Shown piece after piece: positions 8,740 to 18,280 of a stretch of DNA of 58,907 nucleotides. Origin of the DNA: Pseudomonadota bacterium (GTDB lineage: Bacteria > Pseudomonadota > Gammaproteobacteria > Burkholderiales > Burkholderiaceae_C); contig JAFEEH010000221.1 in assembly GCA_018241185.1 (NCBI GenBank), positions 1 to 58,907 on the forward strand, read 5' to 3'. The notes below the pieces were generated by a model. That model saw nothing but the letters and a program-made list of their open reading frames with translations, was not told where the DNA came from and did no database searches. Made by a program: the position numbers and the translations under genes. Position 1 is the first letter of the stretch. Each line of letters starts with the position of its first letter.

Positions 8740-9558
8740 TCAGCCGGCAGTCACGAAGGCCGGCGGCGGCGGGCTGCCCGCCGAGAGCGTCAGCACCTCG
8801 TACCCACTCTCGGTGACCAGCACGGTGTGCTCCCACTGGGCCGACAGCGAGCGGTCGCGCGTGACGATGGTCCAGCCGTCGTACTTGCCGCCGCGGTGGT
8901 CTTCCTTGATGTCGCGCTTGCCCATGTTGATCATGGGCTCGATCGTGAAGATCATGCCGGGCTTGAGTTCTTCCATCGTGCCCGGGCGGCCGTAGTGCAG
9001 CACCTGCGGTTCGGCGTGGAAGGTGCGGCCCACGCCGTGGCCGCAGAACTCGCGCACCACCGAGTAGCCGTTGCCCTCGGCGAACTTCTGGATCGCATGG
9101 CCCACGTCACCCAGGTGGGCGCCGGGCTTGACCTGCAGGATGCCGTGCCACATCGCCTCGAAGGTGACCTGGCACAGGCGCTTGGCCGCAATGGACGCAT
9201 CGCCGACCACGAACATTCGACTGTTGTCGCCGAACCAGCCGTTGTAGATGACGGTGACATCGATGTTCATGATGTCGCCCTTCTTCAGGGGCTTGTCGTC
9301 GGGGATGCCGTGGCACACCACGTGGTTGACCGAGGTGCAGAGCGACTTCGGGAAGGGCACGCTGCTGGCGCCCATGTAGCCCACCGTGGCGGAGGTGGTG
9401 CCCTGCTTGACCATGTATTCGGCGGCGAGGCGGTCGATCTCGTTGGTCGTGACGCCCGGCTTCACGAAGGGCGTGAGGTAGTCCAGCACTTCGGAAGCGA
9501 GCCGGCAGGCCGTGCGCATGTCGCCCAGGCTGGCCGGATCGTGGTAGGTAATGCTCAT
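8740..9558 (-). CDS. map: Methionine aminopeptidase, type I
   Basis: Removes the initiator methionine after deformylation. The pita-bread fold metal ligands are all visible: Asp in [11 protein letters not shown], Asp in GDNSRMF, His in [10 protein letters not shown], Glu in IEPMI and Glu in WEHTVLV. At 272 residues it is slightly longer than the E. coli enzyme. The start at 9558 ([12 protein letters not shown]) is chosen by homology; an ATG far upstream in the same frame would run across the purL promoter. No Shine-Dalgarno is present and a GATAAT hexamer sits six bases before the ATG, so the mRNA may be leaderless. Divergent from purL and probably cotranscribed with glnD. Confidence 0.95.
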   Translation of the reverse strand: MSITYHDPASLGDMRTACRLASEVLDYLTPFVKPGVTTNEIDRLAAEYMVKQGTTSATVGYMGASSVPFPKSLCTSVNHVVCHGIPDDKPLKKGDIMNIDVTVIYNGWFGDNSRMFVVGDASIAAKRLCQVTFEAMWHGILQVKPGAHLGDVGHAIQKFAEGNGYSVVREFCGHGVGRTFHAEPQVLHYGRPGTMEELKPGMIFTIEPMINMGKRDIKEDHRGGKYDGWTIVTRDRSLSAQWEHTVLVTESGYEVLTLSAGSPPPPAFVTAG

Positions 9559-9564
9559 CCTGCG

Positions 9565-9570
9565 ATTATC
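9565..9570 (-). promoter_or_regulatory. -10 element of map (possible leaderless transcript)
   Basis: On the minus strand GATAAT is followed by six bases and then the map ATG. The -35 is poor. On the plus strand, TAAAAT (9583-9588) is a candidate -10 for purL, so the two promoters overlap back to back in the 110-bp gap. Confidence 0.5.
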
Positions 9571-9668
9571 CCATTCGGCCCGTAAAATGCCGGGTTCTCC
9601 CGGATGGCCCCAGTCAGCGGTCGTCCGGTGCAAATCTCCATCTTCTGCCGGCCCCTGGCCCCACCACC

Positions 9669-12600
9669 GTGACGCAGCCCGCCCACACCGCCACCCCCGT
9701 CGTGACTGTCTCCGAGGGGGGCGCGGCGCTGAGCGACTTCCGGGCACGCCAACAGCTGCCCAAGCTGCAGGCCATCGAGCCCAAGATCCAGGCCTTGAGC
9801 GCGCGCTTCGTGCACCTGGTGCTCACCGAGACGGCGCCCGACGCCGCGGCGCGCGACCGCTTCGCGGCCCTCCTGACCTACGGCGACCCCTTCGACGCCG
9901 GCGCTGCGGACGGCACCAGCCTCGTGGTCACGCCGCGCCTGGGCACGGTCTCGCCCTGGGCCTCGAAGGCCACCGACATCGCCCACAACTGTGGCCTGGC
10001 ACTTCGCCGCGTGGAACGGGTGACGCAGTACTTCATTCACCTCAAGGCGCCGCTGCTGGGCAAGGCGCCGGTGCTCGAGGGCGAGGCGCTGGCCGAGGTG
10101 GCCGGATTGCTGCACGACCGCATGACCGAATCGGTGCTCCCGACGCTGGAGAACGCGGCGGCGCTGTTCTCGGAACTGCCGCCCCAGCCGATGGCGCACG
10201 TCGACGTGCTGGGCGGCGGGCGCACGGCGCTGGAGGCGGCCAACACCGGCTTCGGCCTCGCGCTGGCCGAAGACGAGATCGACTACCTGGTCGAGGCCTT
10301 CACCAAGCTGGGCCGCAACCCCACCGATGTCGAGCTGATGATGTTCGCGCAGGCCAACAGCGAGCACTGCCGACACAAGATCTTCAACGCCGACTTCACC
10401 ATCGACGGCGTGCGCCAGGACAGGAGCCTGTTCGGCATGATCCGCCACACACATGCCACGAACCCCCAGCACACGGTCATCGCCTACGCCGACAACGCCT
10501 CGGTGATGGAAGGCCACGCCATCGAGCGTTTCATGGCCAAATCGGCCTCCAACGCAGGCGGGGCGGGCGTACCCAGCTATCAAAAGGATAGCGCGACGCA
10601 CCATGTGCTGATGAAGGTGGAGACGCACAACCACCCGACGGCGATCTCGCCCTTCCCGGGCGCGTCCACCGGTGCCGGCGGCGAAATCCGAGACGAGGGC
10701 GCCACCGGCCGCGGCTCCAAGCCCAAGGCGGGCCTGACCGGCTTCACGGTGTCCAAACTGTGGGACGGCAGCTTCGGCAAGCCCGAGCACATCGCCAGCC
10801 CGCTGCAGATCATGACCGAGGGCCCGCTGGGCGGCGCGGCCTTCAACAACGAGTTCGGCCGGCCCAACCTGCTGGGCTACTTCCGCGAGTACGAGCAGAC
10901 CGTGGCCAGCGACGTCGACACGCTGCAGCGCGGCTACCACAAGCCCATCATGATCGCGGGCGGCCTGGGCCAGATCGACGCCATCCAAACCAGGAAGATC
11001 GAATTCCCCGCCGGCACGCTGCTGATCCAGCTGGGCGGCCCCGGCATGCGCATCGGCATGGGCGGCGGCGCCGCCAGCTCGATGGCCACCGGCGCCAACG
11101 CGGCCGAACTGGACTTCGACTCGGTGCAGCGCGGCAACCCCGAGATCGAGCGCCGGGCGCAGGAGGTCATCAACCACTGCTGGCAGCAAGGCGCGAACAA
11201 TCCCATCCTCGCCATCCACGATGTGGGCGCGGGTGGCCTGTCCAACGCCTTCCCCGAGCTGACCAACGACGCCGGCCGCGGCGCGCGCTTCGACCTGCGC
11301 GCGGTGCCGCTCGAGGAGACGGGCCTCGCGCCCAAGGAGATCTGGAGCAACGAGAGCCAGGAGCGCTACGTGCTGGCCATCGCGCCCGAATCGCTCGAGC
11401 AGTTCCGCGCCTTCTGCGAGCGCGAGCGCTGCCCCTTCGCGGTGGTGGGCGTGGCGACCGAGGAACGGCAGCTCAAGGTGGTGGACGAGACCGCCGGCGC
11501 GGCCGACCAGCCGGTCGACATGCCCATGGACGTGCTGCTGGGCAAGCCACCGAAGATGCACCGCGACGTGCAGGCGATCCGCCGCCGGTTCCAGCCGCTC
11601 GAACTCACCGGCGTCGAGCTGCAGAAGGCCGCCATCGACGTGCTGTCGCACCCGACGGTCGCGTCCAAGCGCTTCCTCGTCACCATCGGCGACCGCACCG
11701 TTGGCGGCCTGAGCCATCGCGACCAGATGGTCGGCCCCTGGCAGGTGCCGGTGGCCGACTGCGCCGTGACGCTGGCCGACTACCAGGGCTTTGCGGGCGA
11801 AGCGATGAGCATGGGCGAGCGCACCCCGCTGGCGGCCATGGACGCCGCCGCTTCGGGCCGGATGGCTGTCGCCGAGGCCATCACCAACCTGCTCGCTGCG
11901 CCGATCGATCTGAAGCGCGTGAAGCTCTCGGCCAACTGGATGGCCGCCTGCGGCGAGCCCGGCGAGGACGCGGCGCTGTACGAGACCGTGAAGGCCGTCG
12001 GCATGGGGCTGTGCCCCGCGCTGGGTGTGTCCATCCCGGTCGGCAAGGACTCCCTGTCCATGCGCACGCAGTGGGAAGAGGGCGGCGAGAAGAAGAAGGT
12101 CAGCTCCCCCGTGAGCCTGATCGTCACGGCCTTCGCCAGCCTCGACGACGTGCGGGGCACGCTCACGCCGCAGCTCGACGCGACCACCGACGACACGACC
12201 CTGGTGCTCGTCGACCTGGGGCGCGGCCAGCACCGCATGGGCGGCAGCATCCTGGCGCAGACGCTGGACCAGACCGGCGACCGCGTGCCCGACCTCGACG
12301 ACCCGCAATTGCTGGTCAAGCTGGTCGACGCGGTGAATCAGTTGCGCGCCGAGGGCAAGATCCTCGCCATGCACGACCGCAGCGACGGCGGTCTGTTCGC
12401 CACTGCCGCCGAGATGGCCTTCGCCGGCCACGTGGGCGTGGCGCTGAACGTCGACCTGCTGGTCACCGAAGGCGACGGCATCTCCGACAGCCGTATGGAA
12501 ACCGGCGACGCCAAGAACTGGGCGCAGCAGGTCAGCGCCAGGCGCGAGGAGCTCACGCTCAAGGCCCTGTTCAGCGAGGAGCTGGGCATGGTGCTGCAGG

Positions 12601-13706
12601 TGCGCACCGCGGAGCGCAATGAGGTGATGCAGACGCTGCGCGCGCACGGCCTCTCGGCCTTCAGCCACTTCGTCGGCAAGACGCGCCCGCAGAGCTCGCC
12701 GCTCGACGTCGGCAAGGGCAAGCTGGAGGTATGGCGCGACACCAAGGCCGTGTTCAGCGCCATGCTGGCCGACCTGCACCAGGTCTGGGACAGCGTGAGC
12801 TGGAAGATCTGCCGCGAGCGCGACAACCCCGAGTGCGCCGATGCCGAGCACGCTGCGGCTGGTGATCCGAATGACCCCGGAGCGCACGTCCTGCTTGCGC
12901 AAGGTGCTATGGAAAACGTAGCGGCACCGTTCCTGGGCGGGGCCCGGCCCAAGGTCGCGATCCTGCGCGAGCAGGGCGTCAACTCGCACGTCGAGATGGC
13001 CTACGCCTTCACCGAGGCCGGCTTCGAGGCCTTCGACGTGCACATGACCGACCTGCAGGCCGGCCGCGCCGACCTGGCCGACTTCAAGGGCGTGGTCGCT
13101 TGCGGTGGTTTCAGCTACGGCGACACGCTGGGCGCCGGCATCGGCTGGGCGCGCAGCATCACCTTCAACCCGGCGCTGGCCGAGCAGTTCGCGCGCTTCT
13201 TCGGCCGCACCGACACCTTCGGCCTGGGCGTGTGCAACGGCTGCCAGATGTTCGCCGAGCTGGCCGACATCATCCCGGGCGCGCAGGACTGGCCGCGCTT
13301 CACCACCAACCGCAGCGAGCGCTTCGAGGCGCGGCTGTCGATGGTCGAGGTGCTCGAATCGCCCAGCCTGTTCTTCCAGGGCATGGCGGGCAGCCGCCTG
13401 CCGATCGCGGTGGCGCACGGCGAGGGCTACGCCAACTTCAAGTACCGCGGCGACGCCGACACGGCCATCGCCGCCATGCGCTTCGTCGACAACACTGGCG
13501 CGGCCACCGAGCGCTACCCGTTCAATCCCAATGGCAGCCCGGCCGGCCTCACGGCGGTCACCACGGCCGACGGCCGCTTCACGGCCATGATGCCGCACCC
13601 CGAACGCGTGTTCCGCAACGTGCAGATGAGCTGGACCTCGGGCGACGTGAGCGAGCTGAGCCCCTGGATGCGCCTGTGGCGCAACGCGCGCCGCTGGGTG
13701 GGTTGA
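9669..13706 (+). CDS. purL: Phosphoribosylformylglycinamidine synthase, large single-chain type
   Basis: Fourth step of purine synthesis: FGAR + ATP + glutamine to FGAM. This is the 1345-residue fused proteobacterial form. Visible parts: N-terminal PurS-like domain; FGAM synthase core with [18 protein letters not shown] (about 313-330), KPKAGLTGF and [13 protein letters not shown]; and a C-terminal class I glutaminase with the nucleophile region GVCNGCQMF (about 1188-1196) and the HPERVFRN end. The start is GTG (MTQPAHTA by formyl-Met), without a clear ribosome binding site. Two stretches resemble the dispersed 62-bp repeat in the antisense orientation: one in the variable loop before MKVETHNH, and a weaker one in the linker before [12 protein letters not shown]. 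Confidence 0.97.
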   Translation: MTQPAHTATPVVTVSEGGAALSDFRARQQLPKLQAIEPKIQALSARFVHLVLTETAPDAAARDRFAALLTYGDPFDAGAADGTSLVVTPRLGTVSPWASKATDIAHNCGLALRRVERVTQYFIHLKAPLLGKAPVLEGEALAEVAGLLHDRMTESVLPTLENAAALFSELPPQPMAHVDVLGGGRTALEAANTGFGLALAEDEIDYLVEAFTKLGRNPTDVELMMFAQANSEHCRHKIFNADFTIDGVRQDRSLFGMIRHTHATNPQHTVIAYADNASVMEGHAIERFMAKSASNAGGAGVPSYQKDSATHHVLMKVETHNHPTAISPFPGASTGAGGEIRDEGATGRGSKPKAGLTGFTVSKLWDGSFGKPEHIASPLQIMTEGPLGGAAFNNEFGRPNLLGYFREYEQTVASDVDTLQRGYHKPIMIAGGLGQIDAIQTRKIEFPAGTLLIQLGGPGMRIGMGGGAASSMATGANAAELDFDSVQRGNPEIERRAQEVINHCWQQGANNPILAIHDVGAGGLSNAFPELTNDAGRGARFDLRAVPLEETGLAPKEIWSNESQERYVLAIAPESLEQFRAFCERERCPFAVVGVATEERQLKVVDETAGAADQPVDMPMDVLLGKPPKMHRDVQAIRRRFQPLELTGVELQKAAIDVLSHPTVASKRFLVTIGDRTVGGLSHRDQMVGPWQVPVADCAVTLADYQGFAGEAMSMGERTPLAAMDAAASGRMAVAEAITNLLAAPIDLKRVKLSANWMAACGEPGEDAALYETVKAVGMGLCPALGVSIPVGKDSLSMRTQWEEGGEKKKVSSPVSLIVTAFASLDDVRGTLTPQLDATTDDTTLVLVDLGRGQHRMGGSILAQTLDQTGDRVPDLDDPQLLVKLVDAVNQLRAEGKILAMHDRSDGGLFATAAEMAFAGHVGVALNVDLLVTEGDGISDSRMETGDAKNWAQQVSARREELTLKALFSEELGMVLQVRTAERNEVMQTLRAHGLSAFSHFVGKTRPQSSPLDVGKGKLEVWRDTKAVFSAMLADLHQVWDSVSWKICRERDNPECADAEHAAAGDPNDPGAHVLLAQGAMENVAAPFLGGARPKVAILREQGVNSHVEMAYAFTEAGFEAFDVHMTDLQAGRADLADFKGVVACGGFSYGDTLGAGIGWARSITFNPALAEQFARFFGRTDTFGLGVCNGCQMFAELADIIPGAQDWPRFTTNRSERFEARLSMVEVLESPSLFFQGMAGSRLPIAVAHGEGYANFKYRGDADTAIAAMRFVDNTGAATERYPFNPNGSPAGLTAVTTADGRFTAMMPHPERVFRNVQMSWTSGDVSELSPWMRLWRNARRWVG
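10531..10592 (-). repeat. Dispersed palindromic repeat, copy G, inside purL
   Basis: Read on the minus strand it gives GCTATCCTTTTGATAGCTGG, then CGCCCG, and GGAGGCCGATTTGGCC, matching the intergenic copy at 46213 closely at both ends. It is antisense to purL and encodes about 20 residues of a loop ([20 protein letters not shown]) just before the conserved MKVETHNH motif, a position that varies in length and sequence among PurL proteins. Confidence 0.75.
12866..12922 (-). repeat. Possible diverged repeat copy F, inside purL
   Basis: On the minus strand this resembles the repeat (GCTACGTTTT, ATAGC, CTTGCGC, GGACGTGCGCT) at roughly 65-70% by eye. The encoded linker aligns without a gap to E. 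coli PurL, so this may be chance or an old conversion rather than an insertion. Low confidence. Confidence 0.35.
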
Positions 13707-14085
13707 GCACCCGGGCGGCACCGCCCCGCGCGCGCCGGCGCAATCCGGCAAAGTGCCTGGGGTCATGCCCCGCACCGGCGCGCGATCGGCCTAGACTCGG
13801 GCGCATGTTCCTGTCGAGCAGCCTTGGCCTCCACGCCGCCGCGCAGCCCGCGCGGCGTGCTGGCGCTTGGTGGTCTGCTCCAGACGCCGCGCTTTCCTGA
13901 GCCCGGCGGCCTTTCTTCTCTCCTTCTTTCGCGCTGCGCGCACCTCCCGACCGCCGGGCCCACTGTTCGGGCCCCTGCGGGGTGCGCGCCCTTCGACGCT
14001 TCGTGCTCACAGGAAGACCTGGAGTTTCGATTCGTCACGTGGTGCCTGCGGGCCCGCATGCGCCACGTCCACCAGGAACCCTGCC
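13707..14085 (+). other. Gene-free region with structured leader before the Rnk-family gene
   Basis: 379 bases between purL and the next start. A -10-like TAGACT (13792-13797) is followed by about 290 bases rich in inverted repeats: CACGCCGC / GCGGCGTG (13832-13839, 13852-13859) and a nested hairpin with outer stem GCGCGCACC / GGTGCGCGC (13936-13944, 13981-13989) and inner stem GGGCCC / GGGCCC (13956-13961, 13969-13974). A 31-codon ORF (13805-13900) without family resemblance or ribosome binding site lies between. No strong terminator follows. It is most easily read as a long structured 5' UTR. Confidence 0.5.
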
Positions 14086-14532
14086 ATGACCATCTCCTCC
14101 GTCTCACCTTCCTCCAGCAGCTCGCTTCCCGCCCCGGAGGCGGCGCGCACCCTGACCGAACTCGACCATGCGCGCCTGACGCGCCTGCTCTCGCTGCAGC
14201 CCGCCCCGCACGAGGACCTGCAGGCCGTGCTGGACGAGGGCGAGCTCGTCGATCCGCGGGAGGTCGCGCCCGACGTCGTCACCATGAACTCGCGCGTGTA
14301 CCTGGCCGGCGAGGGCGATGGCCCGGCCGGCCAGGAACTGACGTTGAGCTACCCCTTGCAGGCACGCCCCTCGGACGCGCAGGTGTCGGTGCTGTCGCCG
14401 GTCGGCGCGAGCCTGCTGGGTGCACGCGTGGGCCAGACGGTGCAGTGGCGCCAGCCCGACGGCGCCTCGCGCACGGCACGCATCGTGGCGCTGGCCTACC
14501 AGCCCGAGGCGGCAGGCGACTACCTGCGGTAG
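14086..14532 (+). CDS. rnk: GreA/GreB-family factor, Rnk-like (regulator of nucleoside diphosphate kinase)
   Basis: 148 residues. The C-terminal half is the Gre/Rnk FKBP-like domain, with the hallmark VVTMNSRV at about residues 63-70 and the ending LAYQPEAAGDYLR. The N-terminal half is a short Ser-rich stretch plus a helical segment, shorter than the coiled coil of GreA, as in Rnk. Rnk-type proteins bind RNA polymerase without cleavage activity and affect nucleoside diphosphate kinase and polysaccharide production in pseudomonads. The start at 14086 has CAGGAA upstream; the frame is open further upstream but that part reads as structured leader. The assignment to Rnk rather than another Gre-like protein is moderate. 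Confidence 0.8.
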   Translation: MTISSVSPSSSSSLPAPEAARTLTELDHARLTRLLSLQPAPHEDLQAVLDEGELVDPREVAPDVVTMNSRVYLAGEGDGPAGQELTLSYPLQARPSDAQVSVLSPVGASLLGARVGQTVQWRQPDGASRTARIVALAYQPEAAGDYLR

Positions 14533-14544
14533 CGGCGACCGGCC

Positions 14545-14575
14545 CAAAAAGAAAAGCGGCCCGCGGGCCGCTTTC
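14545..14575 (-). terminator. Terminator of ppiC (bidirectional with the Rnk-like gene)
   Basis: The palindrome GCGGCCCGCGGGCCGC (14556-14571) is flanked by AAAAAGAAAA on the left, which gives a U-rich tail on the minus strand. On the plus strand the tail is only TTTCGTT, so it is stronger for the minus-strand operon. Confidence 0.75.
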
Positions 14576-14606
14576 GTTCGGTGGGGCATGGCCCAGGCGC
14601 TGGCAA

Positions 14607-15386
14607 TTACTCGACCTTGGCCTTCTCGCGCAGCGACTGCTGGTACTCCTGCAGCTTCTGCTGCTGGAGCTGCTGCGACAGCTGCGCCTTGATTTCGTCC
14701 AGCTTGGGGAAGGACTGCTCGCGCACGTCGTCCAGGCGGATGACGTGCCAGCCGAATTCCGACTTGACGGGCACCTGGGTCGTCTCGCCCTTCTTGAGCT
14801 TGATCATGGCCTGCGAGAACTCGGGCACCAGGCCGGCCGGGTTGGTCCAGTCCAGGTCGCCCCCGTTGGCGCCGGAGCCCGGGTCCTTCGACAGCTTCTT
14901 GGCCAGGTCCTCGAACTTCGCGCCTTTCTTCAGGTCGGCGATGACCTTCTTGGCCTCGTCCTCGGTGGCGACGAGGATGTGGCGGGCCTTGTATTCCTTG
15001 CCGCTGTTGGCCGCGACCAGCTTGTCGTAGGCGGCCTTGACGTCGGCGTCGCTCACGGGGTTGTTCTTGCGGTAGTCCTCGAAGAGCTGGCGGATCAGGA
15101 TGGCCTGGCGCGCCAGTTCCATCTGGGCCTTGAAGTCGTCGGTGGCGTCCAGCCCCTTCTTCTGGGCTTCCTGCATGAAGACTTCACGCGCGATGACTTC
15201 CTCGCGCAGCTGGCTCTGCATTTCGGGCGTGACCGGACGGCCTGCAGCGGCAAGCTGCTGCGCCAGCATGTCCATGCGCGCCTTCGGCACGGGCTTGCCG
15301 TTGACGATCGCGGCGTTCTGCGCGAAGGCAGGCACCGCACCCAGCAGCGCGGCGGCCGCGACAGCTTGCAGGAGTTGTTTTTTCAT
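14607..15386 (-). CDS. Periplasmic parvulin-type peptidyl-prolyl isomerase
   Basis: 259 residues. Residues 1-22 form a Sec signal peptide ending AFA, then a SurA/PrsA-like helical N-domain, then a parvulin domain (about 130-230) with KARHILVATEDEAKKVI and GGDLDWTNPAGLVPEFS, the family signature. It would assist folding of exported or outer-membrane proteins. It is the last gene of a minus-strand run from selO, separated from bolA by 121 bases, so it may also have its own promoter. Similar proteins in Burkholderiales lie beside bolA and yciB. Confidence 0.93.
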   Translation of the reverse strand: MKKQLLQAVAAAALLGAVPAFAQNAAIVNGKPVPKARMDMLAQQLAAAGRPVTPEMQSQLREEVIAREVFMQEAQKKGLDATDDFKAQMELARQAILIRQLFEDYRKNNPVSDADVKAAYDKLVAANSGKEYKARHILVATEDEAKKVIADLKKGAKFEDLAKKLSKDPGSGANGGDLDWTNPAGLVPEFSQAMIKLKKGETTQVPVKSEFGWHVIRLDDVREQSFPKLDEIKAQLSQQLQQQKLQEYQQSLREKAKVE

Positions 15387-15507
15387 GAAGGCAGACCTCG
15401 GGAACAGGAAGGCGCGTTGAACGTGCGACGCGATGAACGGAGGGACGAGAAGAAAACGGAAAGGAGGGGAGGGAAGTGCCGCCGTGGGATCCGGCGATCA
15501 GGACGGC

Positions 15508-15786
15508 TCAGAGCGTCTCGATGGCAATGGCGTGGAGGCCACGGGGGACAAAAACCTGCAGCGGATCATACACAAGCCGGTGTCGTGCAAGCCGTGACAG
15601 TCCCGTGAATCGGGGGGAGGCGACGCGCACGCGAAAGTGGGTGCCGTAGCCGGCCGGGCCGGCACCGGCATGGCCCGCGTGGGCCGCGCTTTCGTCGATG
15701 ACTTCGAGCGCGGTGGGCGCGAGCGCGGCGCGCAGCGCCGCTTCGAGTTCTTCGGCCGTGGGCAGGCTCATGACGGCGGCATTCAT
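15508..15786 (-). CDS. BolA family protein
   Basis: 92 residues. The BolA class II KH-like fold shows in [26 protein letters not shown] and a C-terminal HAIAIETL. BolA proteins work with monothiol glutaredoxins in Fe-S cluster handling. The His/Cys ligand region ([11 protein letters not shown]) lies before the conserved strand. The start at 15786 is chosen because it overlaps the yciB stop (ATGA); an internal ATG at 15771 is an alternative giving 87 residues. Part of the selO-msrB-yciB-bolA run, which has a redox theme. Confidence 0.88.
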   Translation of the reverse strand: MNAAVMSLPTAEELEAALRAALAPTALEVIDESAAHAGHAGAGPAGYGTHFRVRVASPRFTGLSRLARHRLVYDPLQVFVPRGLHAIAIETL

Positions 15787-16325
15787 TCGGCGGCGGACTC
15801 GTCGGACTTCAGGTGCGGCGCGATGTACAGCCCCTGCGCCACCAGGAAAGCGATGGGGAACACATAGCCCCAGAGCTTGAAGTTGACCCAAGCGTCGGTG
15901 CTGAAGTACAGCGCCACGTAGGCGTTGATGCCGGCCATGAACACGCAGTAGGCGATCCACGCCACGTTGAGCTGGTTCCAGATGCGCTCGGGCAGCTGCA
16001 GCTGGCTGCCCAGCAGCATCTTGAGAAAGTTCTTGCGCATGGCCCACAGCGCCACCGCGAGCGCGACGGCCATGGCGCCGTAGAGCACCGTCGGCTTCCA
16101 CTTGATGAAGCGGTCGTCGTGCAGCACGAGCGTGAGCGTGCCGAAGATGAGGATCAGTGCCAGCGTGGCCTTCTGCATCGGCTGCAGCCGTTTCTCGGTG
16201 GCGTAGACGATGGCCATCTGCACCGCCGTACCCGCCATCAGCACCCCCGTCGCGACATAGATGCCGTAGAGCTTGAAGGCACCGAAGAACAGGAGGATCG
16301 GGAAGAAGTCGAGCAGCAGTTTCAT
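15783..16325 (-). CDS. yciB: Inner-membrane protein YciB (IspZ, septation protein A family)
   Basis: 180 residues with five to six membrane segments and the family opening [18 protein letters not shown], plus NxAW-type motifs ([20 protein letters not shown]). It is implicated in cell-envelope synthesis and septation, and interacts with cell elongation and division proteins in E. coli. It begins one base into the msrB stop (TGATG) and ends in an ATGA overlap with bolA, so the three genes are almost certainly cotranscribed. Confidence 0.93.
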   Translation of the reverse strand: MKLLLDFFPILLFFGAFKLYGIYVATGVLMAGTAVQMAIVYATEKRLQPMQKATLALILIFGTLTLVLHDDRFIKWKPTVLYGAMAVALAVALWAMRKNFLKMLLGSQLQLPERIWNQLNVAWIAYCVFMAGINAYVALYFSTDAWVNFKLWGYVFPIAFLVAQGLYIAPHLKSDESAAE

Positions 16326-16747
16326 CAGGTCTTGTCGCCGGCTTCAAAGTCGAGCGAGGCGGAGTTCATGCAGTAGCGCAGGCCGGTGGGGGCCGGGCCG
16401 TCCGGGAACACGTGCCCGAGGTGCGCGCCGCAATTGGAACAGACCGTCTCGGTGCGCACCATGCCGTGCGAGCGGTCGACGATTTCGGTGATCGCGCCGG
16501 GCTCGGCCGCTTCCGAAAAGCTGGGCCAGCCGCAGCCGGCGTCGAACTTGGTGGCCGAGTCGAAGAGCTTGGCACCGCAGCAGATGCAGTGGTAGCTGCC
16601 GTCGGCCCAGTGGGCCTCGTACTTGCCGGTGAAGGGGCGCTCCGTGGCCGCGTGGCGCGTCACCTCGAAGGCGGCGCGCTCGGCGCCCTTGTCGGCGAGC
16701 AGGGCCTTCCATTCGGCGTCGGTCTTCTGGATCTTGGGAGTGGTCAT
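16325..16747 (-). CDS. msrB: Peptide-methionine (R)-S-oxide reductase
   Basis: 140 residues. Repairs methionine-R-sulfoxide in proteins using thioredoxin. Two zinc-binding CxxC pairs are visible (CICC in [11 protein letters not shown], and CSNC in [13 protein letters not shown]), with the catalytic Cys in [11 protein letters not shown] near the C-terminus. Full length for the family. The ATG overlaps the selO stop by four bases. Pairing with selO is notable because SelO AMPylates redox proteins. Confidence 0.96.
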   Translation of the reverse strand: MTTPKIQKTDAEWKALLADKGAERAAFEVTRHAATERPFTGKYEAHWADGSYHCICCGAKLFDSATKFDAGCGWPSFSEAAEPGAITEIVDRSHGMVRTETVCSNCGAHLGHVFPDGPAPTGLRYCMNSASLDFEAGDKT

Positions 16748-18222
16748 GAGGAGCAGCTGATTTCGATCGTGGAAGCCCAGTCGGGCGGGAAGCCGGCCAT
16801 GGCGTCCATGCCCGGATGGTCGTCATATGGGGCCTGCAGGAGCGCCAGCAAGCGCGCGACCCCCGAGAAGTCCCGGCGCTGGGCCTGTTCGATGGCCTCC
16901 TGGGCCAGGTGGTTCCGCAGCACGAACTTCGGGTTGGCCTTGAGCATCGAATCGGGCTCCAGCGCCCGTGGCTCCTGCGCGAGGCGCTCCGAAAACGATA
17001 GCATCCAGGCATCGAAGCCGGCGCTGTCGAGGAACAGGTCGCGCACCGACGCCAAGTCCGCGCCGGCCCGGTGCTCGGCCAGGCGGCGCCAGAAGATGGG
17101 CCAGTCGACGCGGCCGGCGGCCAGGAGGCGCAGCAATGCCTCGACCAGCGCCAGGTCGTCCGGCCGCGCCTCGCCCAGCCCCAGCTTGGTGCGCATGCGG
17201 GCCTCGAACTCGGCCGGGAACAGCGTGCGGTACGAGGCCAGCGCGGCCATCGCGCGCTCCTCCTCGCCGATCAGCGGCAGCAGTGCCTGCGCCAGGCAGA
17301 ACAGGTTCCAGTACGCCACGTTGGGCTGCTGGTTGAAGGCATAGCGGCCGGAAGTGTCGCTGTGGTTGCAGATGTGCCCGGGGTCGAACGCGTCCAGGAA
17401 CTGGAAGGGGCCGTAGTCGATCGTCAGGCCCAGGATGCTCATGTTGTCCGTGTTCATCACGCCATGGCAGAAGCCGGCCGCCTGCCACTGCGCCATCAGC
17501 GCGGCCGTGCGCTCGCTCACGGCGTTGAGCAGGCTCGCGTAGGCGTTGCCGTCGAAACGGGCATCGTCGCGGCAGCGCGGGTAGAAACGGTCGACGACGA
17601 AGTCGGCCAGGGCGCGCAGCTCGTCATGCTGGCCGCGGGCCGCAAAGTGCTCGAAATGGCCGAAGCGAATGAAGCTGGGCGCGACGCGCGTGACCACGGC
17701 CGCGGTCTCGAGCGTCTCGCGTCGCACCGGGGCGTCGGAGCCGGTGACGCACAGGGCCCGCGTCGTCGGGATGCCCAGCCCGTGCATCGCCTCGCTGGCC
17801 AGGAACTCGCGGATGCTGGAGCGCAATACGGCGCGTCCGTCGCCCCCGCGGGAGTAGGGCGTGCGGCCGGCGCCCTTGAGTTGCACCTCGAGCCCGCCGG
17901 CCGTCTCGCCCAGCAGGATCGCGCGGCCATCGCCCAGCTGGCCGGCCCACACGCCGAACTGGTGCCCGCTGTAGACGGTGGCCAGCGGCCGGGTGCCCGC
18001 CACAGGCAGGTTGCCCGTGAGCGCCTGCAGGGCACTTGGCGTGCGCCAGTCCGGAGACAGGCCCAGCCACTGCGCGACCGCATCGCTGTGGCCGACCCAG
18101 TATGGGGCAGGCAGCGGGGTCGGGTGGAGGTGGGTGAAGAAGGCGGGCCCCAGCGACTCGAAGCCGGGCTTCCAGTGCAGGCCCAGGTCGGCGGACGCGG
18201 TGTCCTCGGCGGTCAGGCTCAT
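16744..18222 (-). CDS. selO: Protein adenylyltransferase SelO (YdiU/UPF0061)
   Basis: 492 residues. Pseudokinase-fold enzyme that transfers AMP to Ser/Thr/Tyr of target proteins, including glutaredoxin in E. coli. Seen: the [10 protein letters not shown] and [20 protein letters not shown] nucleotide-site motifs, the [20 protein letters not shown] helix and [13 protein letters not shown]. The C-terminus is ISCSS, where the Cys takes the place of selenocysteine in animal SelO. The start at 18222 is chosen by homology; the frame is open upstream into the AraC gene region. A stretch around codons 407-427 matches the dispersed repeat but keeps the family's length. Confidence 0.95.
   Translation of the reverse strand: MSLTAEDTASADLGLHWKPGFESLGPAFFTHLHPTPLPAPYWVGHSDAVAQWLGLSPDWRTPSALQALTGNLPVAGTRPLATVYSGHQFGVWAGQLGDGRAILLGETAGGLEVQLKGAGRTPYSRGGDGRAVLRSSIREFLASEAMHGLGIPTTRALCVTGSDAPVRRETLETAAVVTRVAPSFIRFGHFEHFAARGQHDELRALADFVVDRFYPRCRDDARFDGNAYASLLNAVSERTAALMAQWQAAGFCHGVMNTDNMSILGLTIDYGPFQFLDAFDPGHICNHSDTSGRYAFNQQPNVAYWNLFCLAQALLPLIGEEERAMAALASYRTLFPAEFEARMRTKLGLGEARPDDLALVEALLRLLAAGRVDWPIFWRRLAEHRAGADLASVRDLFLDSAGFDAWMLSFSERLAQEPRALEPDSMLKANPKFVLRNHLAQEAIEQAQRRDFSGVARLLALLQAPYDDHPGMDAMAGFPPDWASTIEISCSS
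16941..17003 (-). repeat. Dispersed palindromic repeat, copy J, in frame inside selO
   Basis: Read with the gene it gives TGCTATCGTTTTC, GCGC and then CGGGCGCTGGAGCCCGATTC, nearly identical to the repeat's 3' half. It codes for [20 protein letters not shown], between SelO helices that are poorly conserved. The family's VNPKYVLRN-like motif (here ANPKFVLRN) follows directly. Confidence 0.6.
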
Positions 18223-18280
18223 GCGCCGATTGTCGGGCTGCAGCTGTAACCCCAGGCCCGGCGGGCTCTCCCGGCCGCCG

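Noticed and set aside
6194-8995. A 933-codon open frame on the plus strand opposite glnD.
   Set aside because: Composition is that of an antisense shadow, with no domain recognised; glnD on the minus strand is complete and convincing.
12866-12922. Second in-frame repeat copy in purL.
   Set aside because: Listed only as a weak repeat: the encoded linker aligns with E. coli PurL without a gap, so insertion is not supported.
9555-13775. A very long open frame on the minus strand opposite purL.
   Set aside because: It is a shadow of purL caused by high GC. Its translation is rich in His, Arg and Gln with no family motif, while purL has all expected motifs.
13805-13900. A 31-codon ORF in the leader before the Rnk-like gene.
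   Set aside because: No ribosome binding site, no codon bias to suggest a stalling peptide, and it overlaps a strong hairpin. Not called as a gene.
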